Shown in pieces: positions 34,883 through 43,625 of a stretch of DNA of 64,000 bases. The notes under the pieces are model-generated. The model searched no databases and was not told the origin of the DNA. It worked only from the letters and a program-made list of their open reading frames with translations. Both the position numbers and the translations under genes were made by a program. Numbering within the stretch: the stretch's first letter is position 1; each line of letters begins with the position of its first letter. This DNA comes from JAXGPL01 sp040766985 (GTDB lineage: Bacteria > Bacillota > Sulfobacillia > JAUYEG01): assembly GCA_040766985.1 (NCBI GenBank), contig JAXGPL010000006.1, positions 70,667-134,666 on the forward strand, read 5' to 3'.

Positions 34883-35143
34883 TCAAATCAGCCCCGCGGC
34901 TAGTTGCCGAGCTCGGCGGGACGCCAATTCGCCTGCCGTCGATGCGTGCCTGGTCCCACAGCCCGGAATCTCGGCCGTCAGCTCCGCGCGCACTCGGGCC
35001 AGCATCGCCTCGAGCGGGCACGCCGTGCCCTCAGACAGCACGCTGAGGCCACCGAGGAGCCCTGAGATCTCGCTGCAGCCGTAAAGCAGGGCCAGCAAGC
35101 CGATGGCTTCATCGGCTCTGGATTGCAGGGAAGGCCTTGCCAC
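34883..35143 (-). CDS. Small hypothetical protein
   Basis: An 86-residue minus-strand frame from GTG 35143. It has high GC at third codon positions and a plausible helical composition (DEAIGLLALLYGCSEISGLL, then LEAMLARVRAELTAEI). The ribosome site is weak. It is convergent with the permease gene, ending 27 bp from it. No family is recognised. Coding status rests on codon use and gene spacing. Confidence 0.45.
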   Translation of the reverse strand: MARPSLQSRADEAIGLLALLYGCSEISGLLGGLSVLSEGTACPLEAMLARVRAELTAEIPGCGTRHASTAGELASRRARQLAAGLI

Positions 35144-35271
35144 CGGGGCGAGTGCAGCCTCTACGACCGCGGCGCTTGTTCACCCCTTGCCGGCGGAGTC
35201 CCTCCGATGGCAGGGGAGATGCGTAAGCTGACGAATAACGCTTGCGCATCGGGATTGGGGAGGGAGCGAAG

Positions 35272-35754
35272 ATGGGTCGCCGCGACGAAATCACAAACCA
35301 CCTTGTTCACTGGCAGGACGTGTTGCGCCTGCGCGATTGGGACATCCGCCTGGAGATCGCCCCTGCGTCCTGGCGTAAGTCAGGCGACATCAAAATCGAC
35401 CTTGAAGATCGCAAAGCGGTGATGATCATAAACGAGCGGCCCAGGACAGAGAACCTCGAGGAACTCGTCGTCCACGAACTCCTGCACGTCAAGCTGTATG
35501 CCATGGACCAGATGCTCACCGAACTGCTCGGCACCGTCTTCGGCGAGGATCCTGACGATCCAAAGCGCGAATTCGCCTATACGCAGTTCATGGTGCTGCT
35601 GGAGTCGACCGTGGAAGACCTCACCAAAGGCTATCTGGCTGCCGCAGGCACGGGCAACGACCTTTCCTTCGGCCGTATCCGGCGAGAAGTCACCGCGGAA
35701 ATCGAGTCTGCCCGGACAGTCGCCCCAGGCGACGCCGGCGGGTTAAGCAAGTAG
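35272..35754 (+). CDS. Small predicted HExxH metalloprotein
   Basis: ATG behind GGGAGGGAG gives 160 residues. Starting with WQDVLRLRDWDIRLEIAPAS, it carries LEELVVHELLHVKL, an HExxH zinc-protease-like motif near residue 70, followed by an Asp/Glu-rich helix region. This resembles small gluzincin-like phage or chromosomal proteins annotated as putative metallopeptidases. No signal peptide. The substrate is unknown. It is about 210 bp upstream of the first four-gene membrane cassette, and whether it is part of it is unclear, since cassette 2 lacks such a gene. Confidence 0.65.
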   Translation: MGRRDEITNHLVHWQDVLRLRDWDIRLEIAPASWRKSGDIKIDLEDRKAVMIINERPRTENLEELVVHELLHVKLYAMDQMLTELLGTVFGEDPDDPKREFAYTQFMVLLESTVEDLTKGYLAAAGTGNDLSFGRIRREVTAEIESARTVAPGDAGGLSK

Positions 35755-35965
35755 CCCGCACATATCAATCTGGAGGGAGAGTGATGGGCGGGCAGAGAAT
35801 CTTCCGCGCAGGATAATCCGTAGCAGCGTACTTGCCACATCCGTTCCAGCGCCTATCGTCACCCTCCGAAGGGAGGTGCCGCCTGGTAGCAATACCCTGC
35901 ACTAATCCGTCTCCTTTTGTCGTCGTGACGAGTCGTTTGTGATGAGCGAACGGAAGGAGGCTACC

Positions 35966-36745
35966 ATGTCCCTCTATGCAGGCAGGCTTTCGCATTTGCT
36001 GTTCTTCGCCGCGTTTTGTGTGGTCACTTACCTCGGCATGAAGCGGTTTCGCGAAACCGGCAAGGTGCCCATCCGCAGGGTCACTGGCCTCGATGCGTTC
36101 GAGGAGGCCATCGGCCGCGCAACCGAACTTGGCCGGCCCGTCCACTACACCCTCGGCCGGGGCCTTTTTGATGCCGAGCACGGCGCGCAGACGTTTGCCG
36201 GTTTTTCGATGCTCAAGCACACCGCCGCGACCGCGGCACGCTACGGCTGCAGACTGATTGTGACAAACCAGAGCCCGCAGGCCCACCCGGTCACAGAGGA
36301 GATCGTCCGCACGGCCTTCATCGAGGCCGGCCACGCGGACGCGTTCAACCCGGACGACATCCGGTACCTGAGCGAAACCCAAAACGCTTATGTGTCCGGC
36401 GTGATCGGGGTCATGGAGCGGGACAGAATCGCTGCCAACATCATGATCGGGTACTTTTACGCCGAGTCGATGATGCTCGCGGAAACCGCCAACAAGGTCG
36501 GCTCCATCCAGATCGCCGGCACCGCCAATACCCACCAGATCCCGTTCTTTGTGGCGGCTTGCGACTACACCCTCATCGGTGAGGAGATCTATGCCGCTTC
36601 GGCGTACCTCGAACGCCAGCCGGCGCAGATCGGCTCGCTGGTGGCCCAGGACTTCGGCAAGTTCCTGGCGGTCCTGTTCATTGTTCTGGGCACGCTTCTG
36701 GCTTCCGCAGGGCACTCGTTCCTGACCGATCTACTGAAGAAATAG
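35966..36745 (+). CDS. Cassette 1 gene A: DUF6754-like membrane protein
   Basis: The start is ATG 35966 behind GGAAGGAGG (259 residues) rather than the earlier in-frame codon at 35939. There is an N-terminal membrane helix (LLFFAAFCVVTYLGMKRF), a soluble alpha/beta domain and a C-terminal helix (FLAVLFIVLGTLLASAG). The domain opens GLDAFEEAIGRATELGRPVH and contains SETQNAYVSGVIGVMERDRI, YFYAESMMLAETANKVGSIQ and the signature IPFFVAACDYTLIGEEIYAA. I assign this to DUF6754 from memory of the motif. It is the first gene of a tightly packed four-gene operon and is paralogous to the gene at 51675. Function unknown. Confidence 0.78.
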   Translation: MSLYAGRLSHLLFFAAFCVVTYLGMKRFRETGKVPIRRVTGLDAFEEAIGRATELGRPVHYTLGRGLFDAEHGAQTFAGFSMLKHTAATAARYGCRLIVTNQSPQAHPVTEEIVRTAFIEAGHADAFNPDDIRYLSETQNAYVSGVIGVMERDRIAANIMIGYFYAESMMLAETANKVGSIQIAGTANTHQIPFFVAACDYTLIGEEIYAASAYLERQPAQIGSLVAQDFGKFLAVLFIVLGTLLASAGHSFLTDLLKK

Positions 36746-36758
36746 GGGGTGACTGGGG

Positions 36759-37394
36759 ATGAAACTTGTCGAGTGCCAATCTTTGTTTCGCTGGTCGTCG
36801 GCGTTGTCGTCGTGGCCGATTTCTTCATCAACCAGTCCGCCCTGGTTGCGACCTCGCGAGTTTATGAATTGGGGCGTGATCATCTCCGCCTTTGCCACGG
36901 GCCTCGGCGCTGCCAACCTCCTGCGCATCCACGGTACCAGGACGCAGCAGCGCCGCGCCAACTGGCAGTACTCAATCGTGCTGCTGGTGGCGATGATCGG
37001 CTACACCGTGTTGGGCATCGTCACCCGTAACACGTCTAAGCCGTACCTGTTCATCTTCGACAACATGTACAACCCGCTGGGAGCAACGGTGTTCTCGTTC
37101 AACGCGTTCTTCATGACCTCTGCGGCGTACCGGGCGTTCCGCATCAAGACCGCCTCCGCGACGGTCCTGCTCATCGCCGCTCTCCTGGTGATGTTGGGCA
37201 ACGTCGGGATCGGCGCCGTCATCTCGAAGCAGATACCGGAGATCGCGGGATGGATCTCGCGCGTGCCAACGACAGCCGGTTTCCGTGGGGTCACGATCGG
37301 AGCGGCCCTCGGCGCCATCGGCCTCAGTCTCAGGATCATCCTCGGTATCGAAAGGTCGCACTTCGGCGGCACCGGCGGGGGTGGTAACGCATGA
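36759..37394 (+). CDS. Cassette 1 gene B: multi-TM protein; compensated frameshift near start
   Basis: 211 residues. The body has about five to six membrane helices (NWGVIISAFATGLGAANLLR, YSIVLLVAMIGYTVLGIV, ASATVLLIAALLVMLGNVGI). The paralogue at 52491 begins MKRELPIFLTGLTGLILI. Here residues 4-33 read as non-hydrophobic SLFRWSSALSSWPISSS, while the neighbouring frame reads RVPIFVSLVVGVVVVADFFI. Two opposite indels (near 36773 and 36865) therefore hide the first membrane helix. The gene starts 13 bp after gene A, and its stop overlaps the start of gene C (ATGA). Confidence 0.75.
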   Translation: MKLVECQSLFRWSSALSSWPISSSTSPPWLRPREFMNWGVIISAFATGLGAANLLRIHGTRTQQRRANWQYSIVLLVAMIGYTVLGIVTRNTSKPYLFIFDNMYNPLGATVFSFNAFFMTSAAYRAFRIKTASATVLLIAALLVMLGNVGIGAVISKQIPEIAGWISRVPTTAGFRGVTIGAALGAIGLSLRIILGIERSHFGGTGGGGNA

Positions 37395-38227
37395 ACTTCT
37401 GGGTTGGGGTGCAGAACGTCGACCGGCGTATCTGGTACCTATTGCTGACCGTCTCGCTGTTCATCCCGTTGATCATGCCGTTGGGACTCCCGCTACAGGT
37501 CAGCCAGGAGGCCCAAACGGTCTATGACACAATCGAGGCCCTGCCCGAAGGGGCGATCGTGATCGTCTCACCGAGCTATAGCCCCGGTACCGACGCGGAG
37601 AACTGGCCGCAGCACGCGGCGATCATCCAGCACCTGATCGCCAAGAAAGCCAAGGTGGTTCAGGTCTCGTTGGTCCTTGAGTCGGTGATGTATGCCACCC
37701 GCGCGCGTGAAGTGTATTTCGACACGCTTGGCTACGTATATGGGACCGACCATGTGATCATGCCGTACAAGGCCGGCAGCGACGTCGCGATTGCGTCGAT
37801 GGGCCGCGACTTCAAGGCCCTTTACACGGAGGACTACCTCGGGACCGCGGCCGACGATCTGCCGCTGATGAACCAGATCACGAGCATCCACGACATCGCC
37901 CTAATCGTCGACTTCATGCCCGGCAACACTCTCGTGGACTATATCAAACAGATCGAGGGCACCTACAACATCCCCGTGACCGGGGGCGTGACAGGTGTCT
38001 GCATCCCCACGATGATGCCCTATGTGATGTCAGGCCAGTGTCGCGGCCTGCTGGGCGGGATGCGCGGCGCGGCTGAATACGAACTGCTGATCAAGTCGCC
38101 CGGCAAGGCGATCGGTGGTATGGACGCCCAGTCGCTGTCGCACCTGCTGATCATTTTCGCCATCGCTCTCGGCAACCTGGGCTACATCATCACGCGTGGC
38201 CATGGGAGAGGGGGCGCTGCGAAGTGA
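37391..38227 (+). CDS. Cassette 1 gene C: anchored alpha/beta protein
   Basis: 278 residues with one N-terminal membrane helix (YLLLTVSLFIPLIMPLGLPL), a soluble domain facing outside, and a C-terminal helix (LSHLLIIFAIALGNLGYIIT). The domain reads YDTIEALPEGAIVIVSPSYS, VVQVSLVLESVMYATRAREV and IPVTGGVTGVCIPTMMPYVM. It ends in the block best conserved with its paralogue at 53133: SGQCRGLLGGMRGAAEYELL and MDAQSLSHLL. The Rossmann-like alternation suggests a ligand-binding fold, but no catalytic motif is seen. Translationally coupled on both sides by 4-nt overlaps. Confidence 0.75.
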   Translation: MNFWVGVQNVDRRIWYLLLTVSLFIPLIMPLGLPLQVSQEAQTVYDTIEALPEGAIVIVSPSYSPGTDAENWPQHAAIIQHLIAKKAKVVQVSLVLESVMYATRAREVYFDTLGYVYGTDHVIMPYKAGSDVAIASMGRDFKALYTEDYLGTAADDLPLMNQITSIHDIALIVDFMPGNTLVDYIKQIEGTYNIPVTGGVTGVCIPTMMPYVMSGQCRGLLGGMRGAAEYELLIKSPGKAIGGMDAQSLSHLLIIFAIALGNLGYIITRGHGRGGAAK

Positions 38228-38823
38228 GCACCGATCTCGGCGTCTGGATCGCCGCAGGGTGTACGATCTTCATGTACAGCTACCTGATTGGCGACAACCC
38301 GCTGTTCAAATTTGCCGAGCACCTTTACATCGGTATCTCGGCGGCGCACGCCGTCGTGCTCGGTTACCAGAACATTCAGGAGATGGCCTGGAAACCCCTC
38401 ATCGACGGCAAGTGGATCATGGTCATACCACTCGTCCTCGGGCTTTTGCTGTACACCCGGTTCGTCAAGGACTGGTCGAGTCTTTCGCGGATCCCGATTG
38501 CCTTCCTGACGGGCCTGGCTGCGGCGCTGTCCATCCGCGGCGCCCTTGACGCGTCCTTCATCAAGCAGGTGGCCGCGACGATGGTGCCGATCACCAACGT
38601 GAACGTTCTTCTGACAATGGTCATGGTTGCGACGACGATCACCTACTTCTTCTTCACCGCAGGGTCGCAACTCGCTCCCGTTCAATTCAGCGCCCAGGTG
38701 GGCCGATGGGTCATGATGGTTGCTTTCGGCTCCGCCTTCGGCAACACCGTCATGGCACGAATGTCGCTGGTCATCGGCAGGCTGCAGTTCCTGTTTGGGA
38801 CCTGGATCAAGCTCATTAAGTAG
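38224..38823 (+). CDS. Cassette 1 gene D: multi-TM protein
   Basis: A GTG start overlapping the stop of gene C gives 199 residues with about six membrane helices: LGVWIAAGCTIFMYSYLIGD, MVIPLVLGLLLYTRFV, NVNVLLTMVMVATTITYFFF, WVMMVAFGSAFGNTVMARMS. A conserved FAEHLYIGISAAHAVVLGYQ lies after helix 1. It closely matches the gene at 53966. It ends the operon; a strong hairpin follows. Probably a membrane subunit of a complex with A, B and C. Function unknown. Confidence 0.78.
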   Translation: MSTDLGVWIAAGCTIFMYSYLIGDNPLFKFAEHLYIGISAAHAVVLGYQNIQEMAWKPLIDGKWIMVIPLVLGLLLYTRFVKDWSSLSRIPIAFLTGLAAALSIRGALDASFIKQVAATMVPITNVNVLLTMVMVATTITYFFFTAGSQLAPVQFSAQVGRWVMMVAFGSAFGNTVMARMSLVIGRLQFLFGTWIKLIK

Positions 38824-38843
38824 GTAAGAGGGGCTCTGAGTAT

Positions 38844-38875
38844 TGAGGCCCGGCGTCCAAGCACGCCGGGCCTCA
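38844..38875 (+). terminator. Hairpin after cassette 1
   Basis: A perfect 13-bp stem TGAGGCCCGGCGT/ACGCCGGGCCTCA with a 6-nt loop lies 20 bp after gene D. There is no T tract, so it may be a weak terminator or an mRNA-stabilising hairpin before dgkA. Confidence 0.65.
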
Positions 38876-38902
38876 GTCCAGCCCTGGAGTGCGCGAAGCG
38901 GG

Positions 38903-39265
38903 GTGGTTCAGGTGTTCGAGTCGTTCAGCCACGCCTTTGAAGGTATCGTCCACGCGGTCAGGACCGAGACGAACATCCGCATCCAGTTGGCCGCCCTGGC
39001 CGCGGTCCTCGGGGCTGCGGCATGGTGCCGGGTGACACCTGTCGAGCTGGCGCTGCTGCTGCTCTCTTCCGGGTGTGTCATCGCGCTCGAACTGGTGAAC
39101 ACGGCCCTGGAAACCGTTGTCAACCTCGTCACCGAGGAGTACAGCGAGCGTGCCAAGCTGGCCAAGGACGTCGCCGCCGGGGCGGTGCTCGTGATGGCCG
39201 GCGTCTCTGTGCTGGTGGGCCTGGCCATTGTGCTCCCTCGCGCGGCGAGGGGGTTGGGTTTCTAG
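38903..39265 (+). CDS. dgkA: Undecaprenol/diacylglycerol kinase (DgkA family)
   Basis: About 120 residues with three membrane helices and the family active-site helix ALELVNTALETVVNLVTEEY (E..N.A.E motif). Preceding helices are RIQLAALAAVLGAAAWCRVT and VELALLLLSSGCVIALELVN. Gram-positive members phosphorylate undecaprenol to recycle the lipid carrier for wall synthesis. The GTG at 38903 is chosen because the frame further upstream runs through the 38844-38875 hairpin; the ribosome site is weak. Confidence 0.85.
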   Translation: MVQVFESFSHAFEGIVHAVRTETNIRIQLAALAAVLGAAAWCRVTPVELALLLLSSGCVIALELVNTALETVVNLVTEEYSERAKLAKDVAAGAVLVMAGVSVLVGLAIVLPRAARGLGF

Positions 39266-39299
39266 GGCCTTCGTGCCCGGGCAGCTCATCCCAAAAGGC

Positions 39300-40361
39300 C
39301 TACAGGTACGGGTCCAGCGCAGTAAGCAGTTCCTCATAGAACGAGCCAAAGTCGGGGTACCTGTCGCGGGAAGCCTCGTACTCCTCCAGCTTGGCGTAAA
39401 GGGCCCGGACATACCGGAAGCCGCGGGATTGATCTCGCGCAAGACTGTCTTCGGCCGATGCCTCCCCCTTGCTCTGGAGGTAGATCCGGGCGTGGCAGGC
39501 CCGCAAAACGTGTTCGTTGAGGCAGGTCATCCATTCGCCGTACGCCTGCTGTCGCATGGCGCTGGCGATGGGCCGGTAGAGCGCTTCGTACCTGGCGACG
39601 GCGGCCGCGTGCTCCAGGGCGTGGTGGTTGACGAAGGAGTGTCCGCCTTCGTGCAGGACCATTTCTTCCAGGGTGGACAGCTGCGGCAGGGCCTCCGCGG
39701 TCACCGCTCCGAAGCAGTTGATGGCCCACCGGCCCAGGGGGTCCTCGATGCTGCCGCCGAACCCACAGTTGGCGATCATGGCGCTCGGGATGATCACGAG
39801 GGCGGAGATGGTTTCACCGAGATATTCTTCAAGCTGGCCGAGGGGGTCTGACCCCGCCAGAGACGCCCGGCAGTACCTTTCCACGCTCTCGTAGCCCGCC
39901 GCGTTGTCGGCCCACCACTCGGCAAATCCCGCCTGCGCCGCGAAGTCTTGCACCCGGACCATGATCTCCCGCAGGACCAGGTCATCGCCGCCGGCCCTGC
40001 TACGCAGGTAGAGCCGGGCACCGCCGGCCGAGGTGGATCCGGACCGGAAGAAGAACCAGCGGCTTGCCAAGCCGGAGACGATAAACACCAGCTCGACCTT
40101 TGGCGAGGCCGCGATAACGACACGTTCCGTCGAAGGGAGTCCCGGCGTGCTGACTACGCGCGCGAGCTCGCTGAGCAGCCGGTCTTCGTAGTCGTCGAGC
40201 GGGCGCGCACGTGTCGGCACGGGCGCCGGCACATCGACCTCGGGCAGGGGCGGGGAAGGGGCCCTGACACACGCAGCGAGGGACGGGAGCAAGCAAAGCG
40301 GGAGGCAAAGGGACATGCAGAGCGAAAGGCAAAGAGAGAGCAGACGACTGGTGAGTCGCAC
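39300..40361 (-). CDS. DUF4932-like lipoprotein with HExxH-type motif
   Basis: 353 residues. The signal sequence is unusual, made of repeated LSLC/MSLC/LPLC units, and ends in a lipobox-like SLAAC near residue 31. After a Pro-rich linker the body shows ERVVIAASPKVELVFIVSGL and the putative zinc site MVLHEGGHSFVNHHAL near residue 238 (H-E-x-x-H). It ends in a helical region with RYPDFGSFYEELLTAL. This fits DUF4932-type predicted metallopeptidases. It is probably lipid-anchored outside the membrane. It faces the dgkA gene convergently. Confidence 0.65.
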   Translation of the reverse strand: MRLTSRLLSLCLSLCMSLCLPLCLLPSLAACVRAPSPPLPEVDVPAPVPTRARPLDDYEDRLLSELARVVSTPGLPSTERVVIAASPKVELVFIVSGLASRWFFFRSGSTSAGGARLYLRSRAGGDDLVLREIMVRVQDFAAQAGFAEWWADNAAGYESVERYCRASLAGSDPLGQLEEYLGETISALVIIPSAMIANCGFGGSIEDPLGRWAINCFGAVTAEALPQLSTLEEMVLHEGGHSFVNHHALEHAAAVARYEALYRPIASAMRQQAYGEWMTCLNEHVLRACHARIYLQSKGEASAEDSLARDQSRGFRYVRALYAKLEEYEASRDRYPDFGSFYEELLTALDPYL

Positions 40362-40495
40362 GGGACGGACCCTCCTCAGGTAGCTACGCGTGTTGCTGGA
40401 CCTGGTCGGGCAGAGATGTCGGTCGCGTCGTCTTTATTATAGCAGCAATATCTAACTTATCTGTATCAATGTCACGCTTTTCGGAGGCCGGCCAT

Positions 40496-41257
40496 ATGGA
40501 CGACAGACTGCGCGAGCGGCTCGCGAGAGTGGACACCCTGCTGTTTGACCTTGACGGTACGCTCCTTGGCAACGACATGGACCTCTTCCTACGGTACTAC
40601 CTCGACGCTGTATCGCGGGTGGTGGCGGGGGCAGTGGCGCAGGGGCAGTTCATCCGCCAGCTCATGGCATCTACCCAGGCGATGGTCGAGAATCTCGACA
40701 CTAAGGTCAGCAACGAGGAGGCCTTCGCGGCGAGTTTCTATCCGGCGCTCGGCCTGGACCGGTCAGCGGCCGAGCCGCTGTTCGCGGCTTTCTACGAACG
40801 CGAGTTTCCGAAGCTGCGGGTGCACACGCAAGTCAAGCCTGCAGCGCGCAGGCTGCTCGATCTGGCGGCGGCTCGCGGATACGGCCTGGTCCTGGCGACC
40901 AATCCGGTGTTCCCGCGGGCGGCGATTCTGGAAAGGATGCGCTGGGCCGCCGTTGATGACTACCCGTGGCTGCTGATTACCGACTACGAAACGATGCACC
41001 ACTGCAAACCCTGGCCGGCCTACTACCGTGAGATCCTGGTCGATATCGGGCGCGCCGCCGCCCAATGCCTGATGGTTGGCAACGACGTCGAGGAAGATTT
41101 GGTTGCGGGGCGGCTAGGAATCATGACGTTTCTCGACCGCAGCCAGCTGATCCACCGGGGGACGGGACCGTCTGGGGCGGACCTGGAGGGCGGCCTGGAC
41201 GACCTTACCTCCGTGCTGATGGAGTTGCCCGAGCCGGCGCCGACCGACCGGCAGTAG
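40496..41257 (+). CDS. HAD-superfamily hydrolase
   Basis: Starts at ATG 40496 (TCGGAGG upstream, 253 residues) rather than at 40469. Motif I is LLFDLDGTLLGND, motif II is LVLATNPVFP, the lysine lies in HHCKPWPAYY and motif III is CLMVGNDVEEDLVAG. The helical cap lies between residues 25 and 100. These motifs indicate a Mg-dependent phosphatase or related phosphotransfer enzyme in the cytoplasm. Substrate unknown. It is single-gene, with divergent and convergent neighbours. Confidence 0.85.
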   Translation: MDDRLRERLARVDTLLFDLDGTLLGNDMDLFLRYYLDAVSRVVAGAVAQGQFIRQLMASTQAMVENLDTKVSNEEAFAASFYPALGLDRSAAEPLFAAFYEREFPKLRVHTQVKPAARRLLDLAAARGYGLVLATNPVFPRAAILERMRWAAVDDYPWLLITDYETMHHCKPWPAYYREILVDIGRAAAQCLMVGNDVEEDLVAGRLGIMTFLDRSQLIHRGTGPSGADLEGGLDDLTSVLMELPEPAPTDRQ

Positions 41258-41276
41258 CGGTGGCGGTTAGGACGGC

Positions 41277-43376
41277 CTATCCGCCGGTGTCCGCCTGCCA
41301 GTCGCTTCGCACGCCACCCCTCAGGTGCGTCGGGCCGAGGTCCCTGTCAAACCAGGCGTCGGTGGGGTCGTGGTGGAATACGCCGTTGGCGACATAGCCG
41401 GCGCCCCATGTAGCGTCAACTGAAACCCAGCGCCCACCGTCCCTGAACTCGTTCCAGGCGTGGTTCTGGTTATCGGCAAAGGTTACGCCCGTGGCGACAC
41501 GGCACTCAATGCCGAGTGTCCTGCACATGGCGGCAAACACGTTGGCGTAATCTTCGCAAACCCCTCTGCCGCGGGCGATGATTTCCAGCGACGTAAGCTG
41601 CCCTTCCGTGGGATCCGCCGCACGTACCAGGTCGTAGGTCAGGTGCCGTGCGACCCACCTGTAGATGGCCTTCGCCTTGCCGTAAGCTGTCTTTTCTCCA
41701 GCCGTCGCAGTTGCCGCGAGGTCGTGGACGGCGGCGCTACCCGACTGGATGTAGACCCCGGGGGCCGCCCATTCGTCCGGCGATGGGCTAACGCTGTCCG
41801 CCCGAAAGGCCGCATCGGTCAGCAGGTACCTGGACTCCTCGCCGCTGTCGAGGCACAGCCGTATCTCGTATCGGCCGGGGCCGTGCGTGAGCCAGATGCG
41901 GCCGCTGAAGTATCCGTTTCTGACCGGCAGGTGGTGCAATGCCAACTCATGGCCGTAAGTCAGCTGGACGTGCACGCGTTCTCCCGGGGCGAATCCGGCG
42001 ATGTCGACGAATCCTTCCGCCTCCACCAGGTCGGCTCGCGGCCACGTAAAGCCGGCGTCGTATCGCGGATCGTTGACAAGCGCCAGCATGTTCTTGACGC
42101 GGAAACCGAGGTCCTCATAGTAGTAGTCGCCCTTGCCGGGAACCGGTGTCATGAACTGCAGGTAGTAGTCGCCTCGTCCCGCGGCGAAATAAAAGCGCTG
42201 GTCGAAGCTGCCTCCCATCACCGCGACCGGCGTCCAGGGCGTGCCGATGTGGTCGCGGATCATCAGTTCAGGCTGGGTGGTCGTGCCCTTGACATGCAGG
42301 ATTCCGTCGACCTCGCCGCCGTCCGCCCGCGGGAGGAACAGCCGCACCTTGGCCGATGAGAGAGCGCCGGGTGAGCAATAGCGCGAAGCGTGCGCCGCGT
42401 CCAGGTCCAGGATGTCCTGCCACCAGGCATTGGCTTCGAGAGCCAAGGGCCCCGGCCGGTCGCTGTGATAGCCAAGGTAGCCCTCCGGGCACCAGGGCCT
42501 GGTGCCCGATGCCACCACAATCGCCGCCTCGTCGGACCCGGGCAACAGGAGGACGTCGACCGTCCGGCCGACCAGCGGTTCGATCGTGCCATCACCGCAC
42601 ACGTAGGGGTCGGCAAGGGAAAGAAACTGCCCGCCGACCGTCAACCTCCCGTCACCGGCGGTCTGGAGCAACCCGCGCTGGAACCCAAAGCGCTCGTCGA
42701 GCAAAGTCCCGCAAGAGCCGGCTTGGTCGATCGGTACGGTCGGGGCCTGTGCCGAGAGGTGGGCGATGCCGGCGCGGTCCAGTCCGACGTTGCCGTACCC
42801 GGTGAGCCGCCCGGAGAGGCCGATGCGTTCACCCAATTCAAGATACGACTCGGGCCACGCGCGGGCCGGGTCGAGTTCGTCCTCCCGTCCAAGGAGCCGC
42901 GACAACATCGCCAGGCCTTCCGCAAGCAGAACACCCTGGTCGGGGCGGAATGTCCCGTCCTCAAAGCCGCGGATCAGGCCGTGCGCCTTCGCCGCGTTGA
43001 CGTAGCCCAATGCCCAGGCCGGAATCCGGTCAGCGTCCGCGAAGGCCGGGCGTGCCTCCGACTCCGCCCCGCCATCCGCCGCGATTCCCTTGAGGCGAAG
43101 GACAAGCGCTGCGAATTCGGCACGCGTCAGGCTGTCCCCGGGCCTGACCTTACCGCCGAGACCCGAGTCGCCCTGTATCAGGCGCAGTGCGCCGAGCAGG
43201 TCGAAATCCGCTCCACACCGGCCGTCGGTGTCGCTGAATGCGGCGGCGAGGGCGACCGGGGCCGCGGCCCACGCAGGGGCGGGCACATGGCCCACCCCTG
43301 CGGCGAGGGTGGTAAGGGCCATGATGACCGCGATCAGCGCATGGTGGCGATGGTGTCCTAGTGGGTGCAATGGCAT
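41277..43376 (-). CDS. Secreted SLH-domain transglutaminase-like protein
   Basis: The preferred start is ATG 43376 (699 residues); the frame extends to 43457 without a signal-like start. A signal peptide (ALIAVIMALTTLAAGVG) is followed by two to three SLH motifs up to about residue 180 (PGDSLTRAEFAALVLRLKGI, GLIRGFEDGTFRPDQ). A beta-rich middle follows. The C-terminal transglutaminase-like domain has catalytic Cys in GRGVCEDYANVFAAMCRTLG, His in NHAWNEF and Asp in WVSVDATWG. The triad is complete. Likely anchored to the wall and acting on peptides or crosslinks outside the cell. Confidence 0.88.
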   Translation of the reverse strand: MPLHPLGHHRHHALIAVIMALTTLAAGVGHVPAPAWAAAPVALAAAFSDTDGRCGADFDLLGALRLIQGDSGLGGKVRPGDSLTRAEFAALVLRLKGIAADGGAESEARPAFADADRIPAWALGYVNAAKAHGLIRGFEDGTFRPDQGVLLAEGLAMLSRLLGREDELDPARAWPESYLELGERIGLSGRLTGYGNVGLDRAGIAHLSAQAPTVPIDQAGSCGTLLDERFGFQRGLLQTAGDGRLTVGGQFLSLADPYVCGDGTIEPLVGRTVDVLLLPGSDEAAIVVASGTRPWCPEGYLGYHSDRPGPLALEANAWWQDILDLDAAHASRYCSPGALSSAKVRLFLPRADGGEVDGILHVKGTTTQPELMIRDHIGTPWTPVAVMGGSFDQRFYFAAGRGDYYLQFMTPVPGKGDYYYEDLGFRVKNMLALVNDPRYDAGFTWPRADLVEAEGFVDIAGFAPGERVHVQLTYGHELALHHLPVRNGYFSGRIWLTHGPGRYEIRLCLDSGEESRYLLTDAAFRADSVSPSPDEWAAPGVYIQSGSAAVHDLAATATAGEKTAYGKAKAIYRWVARHLTYDLVRAADPTEGQLTSLEIIARGRGVCEDYANVFAAMCRTLGIECRVATGVTFADNQNHAWNEFRDGGRWVSVDATWGAGYVANGVFHHDPTDAWFDRDLGPTHLRGGVRSDWQADTGG

Positions 43377-43625
43377 CTCCGTTGTGGGTGATCGCTGGTT
43401 TCGTAGGGGATGTGATTTCACACCTGCCCCGCGGATGCCTGCCGGCAGGACAGCCATGGAAGAAAATGGACCGCGGGCCTATTCACGGAATAGGCGCGGC
43501 CTGCGTGACCGTGTGCACGACTGTCCGCGCGGCTGAGTGCGTGGCCGTTGCCTCCCACCGAACCAGCTGGAGGCAGTCATGGCAGGCGCCGCCGAAGAAG
43601 CACACCAATCCGGGGGGTGACCGCG

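Noticed and set aside
42390..43361. 323-codon plus-strand frame opposite the SLH-transglutaminase gene
   Set aside because: The minus strand encodes SLH motifs and a complete transglutaminase triad; the plus frame shows nothing.
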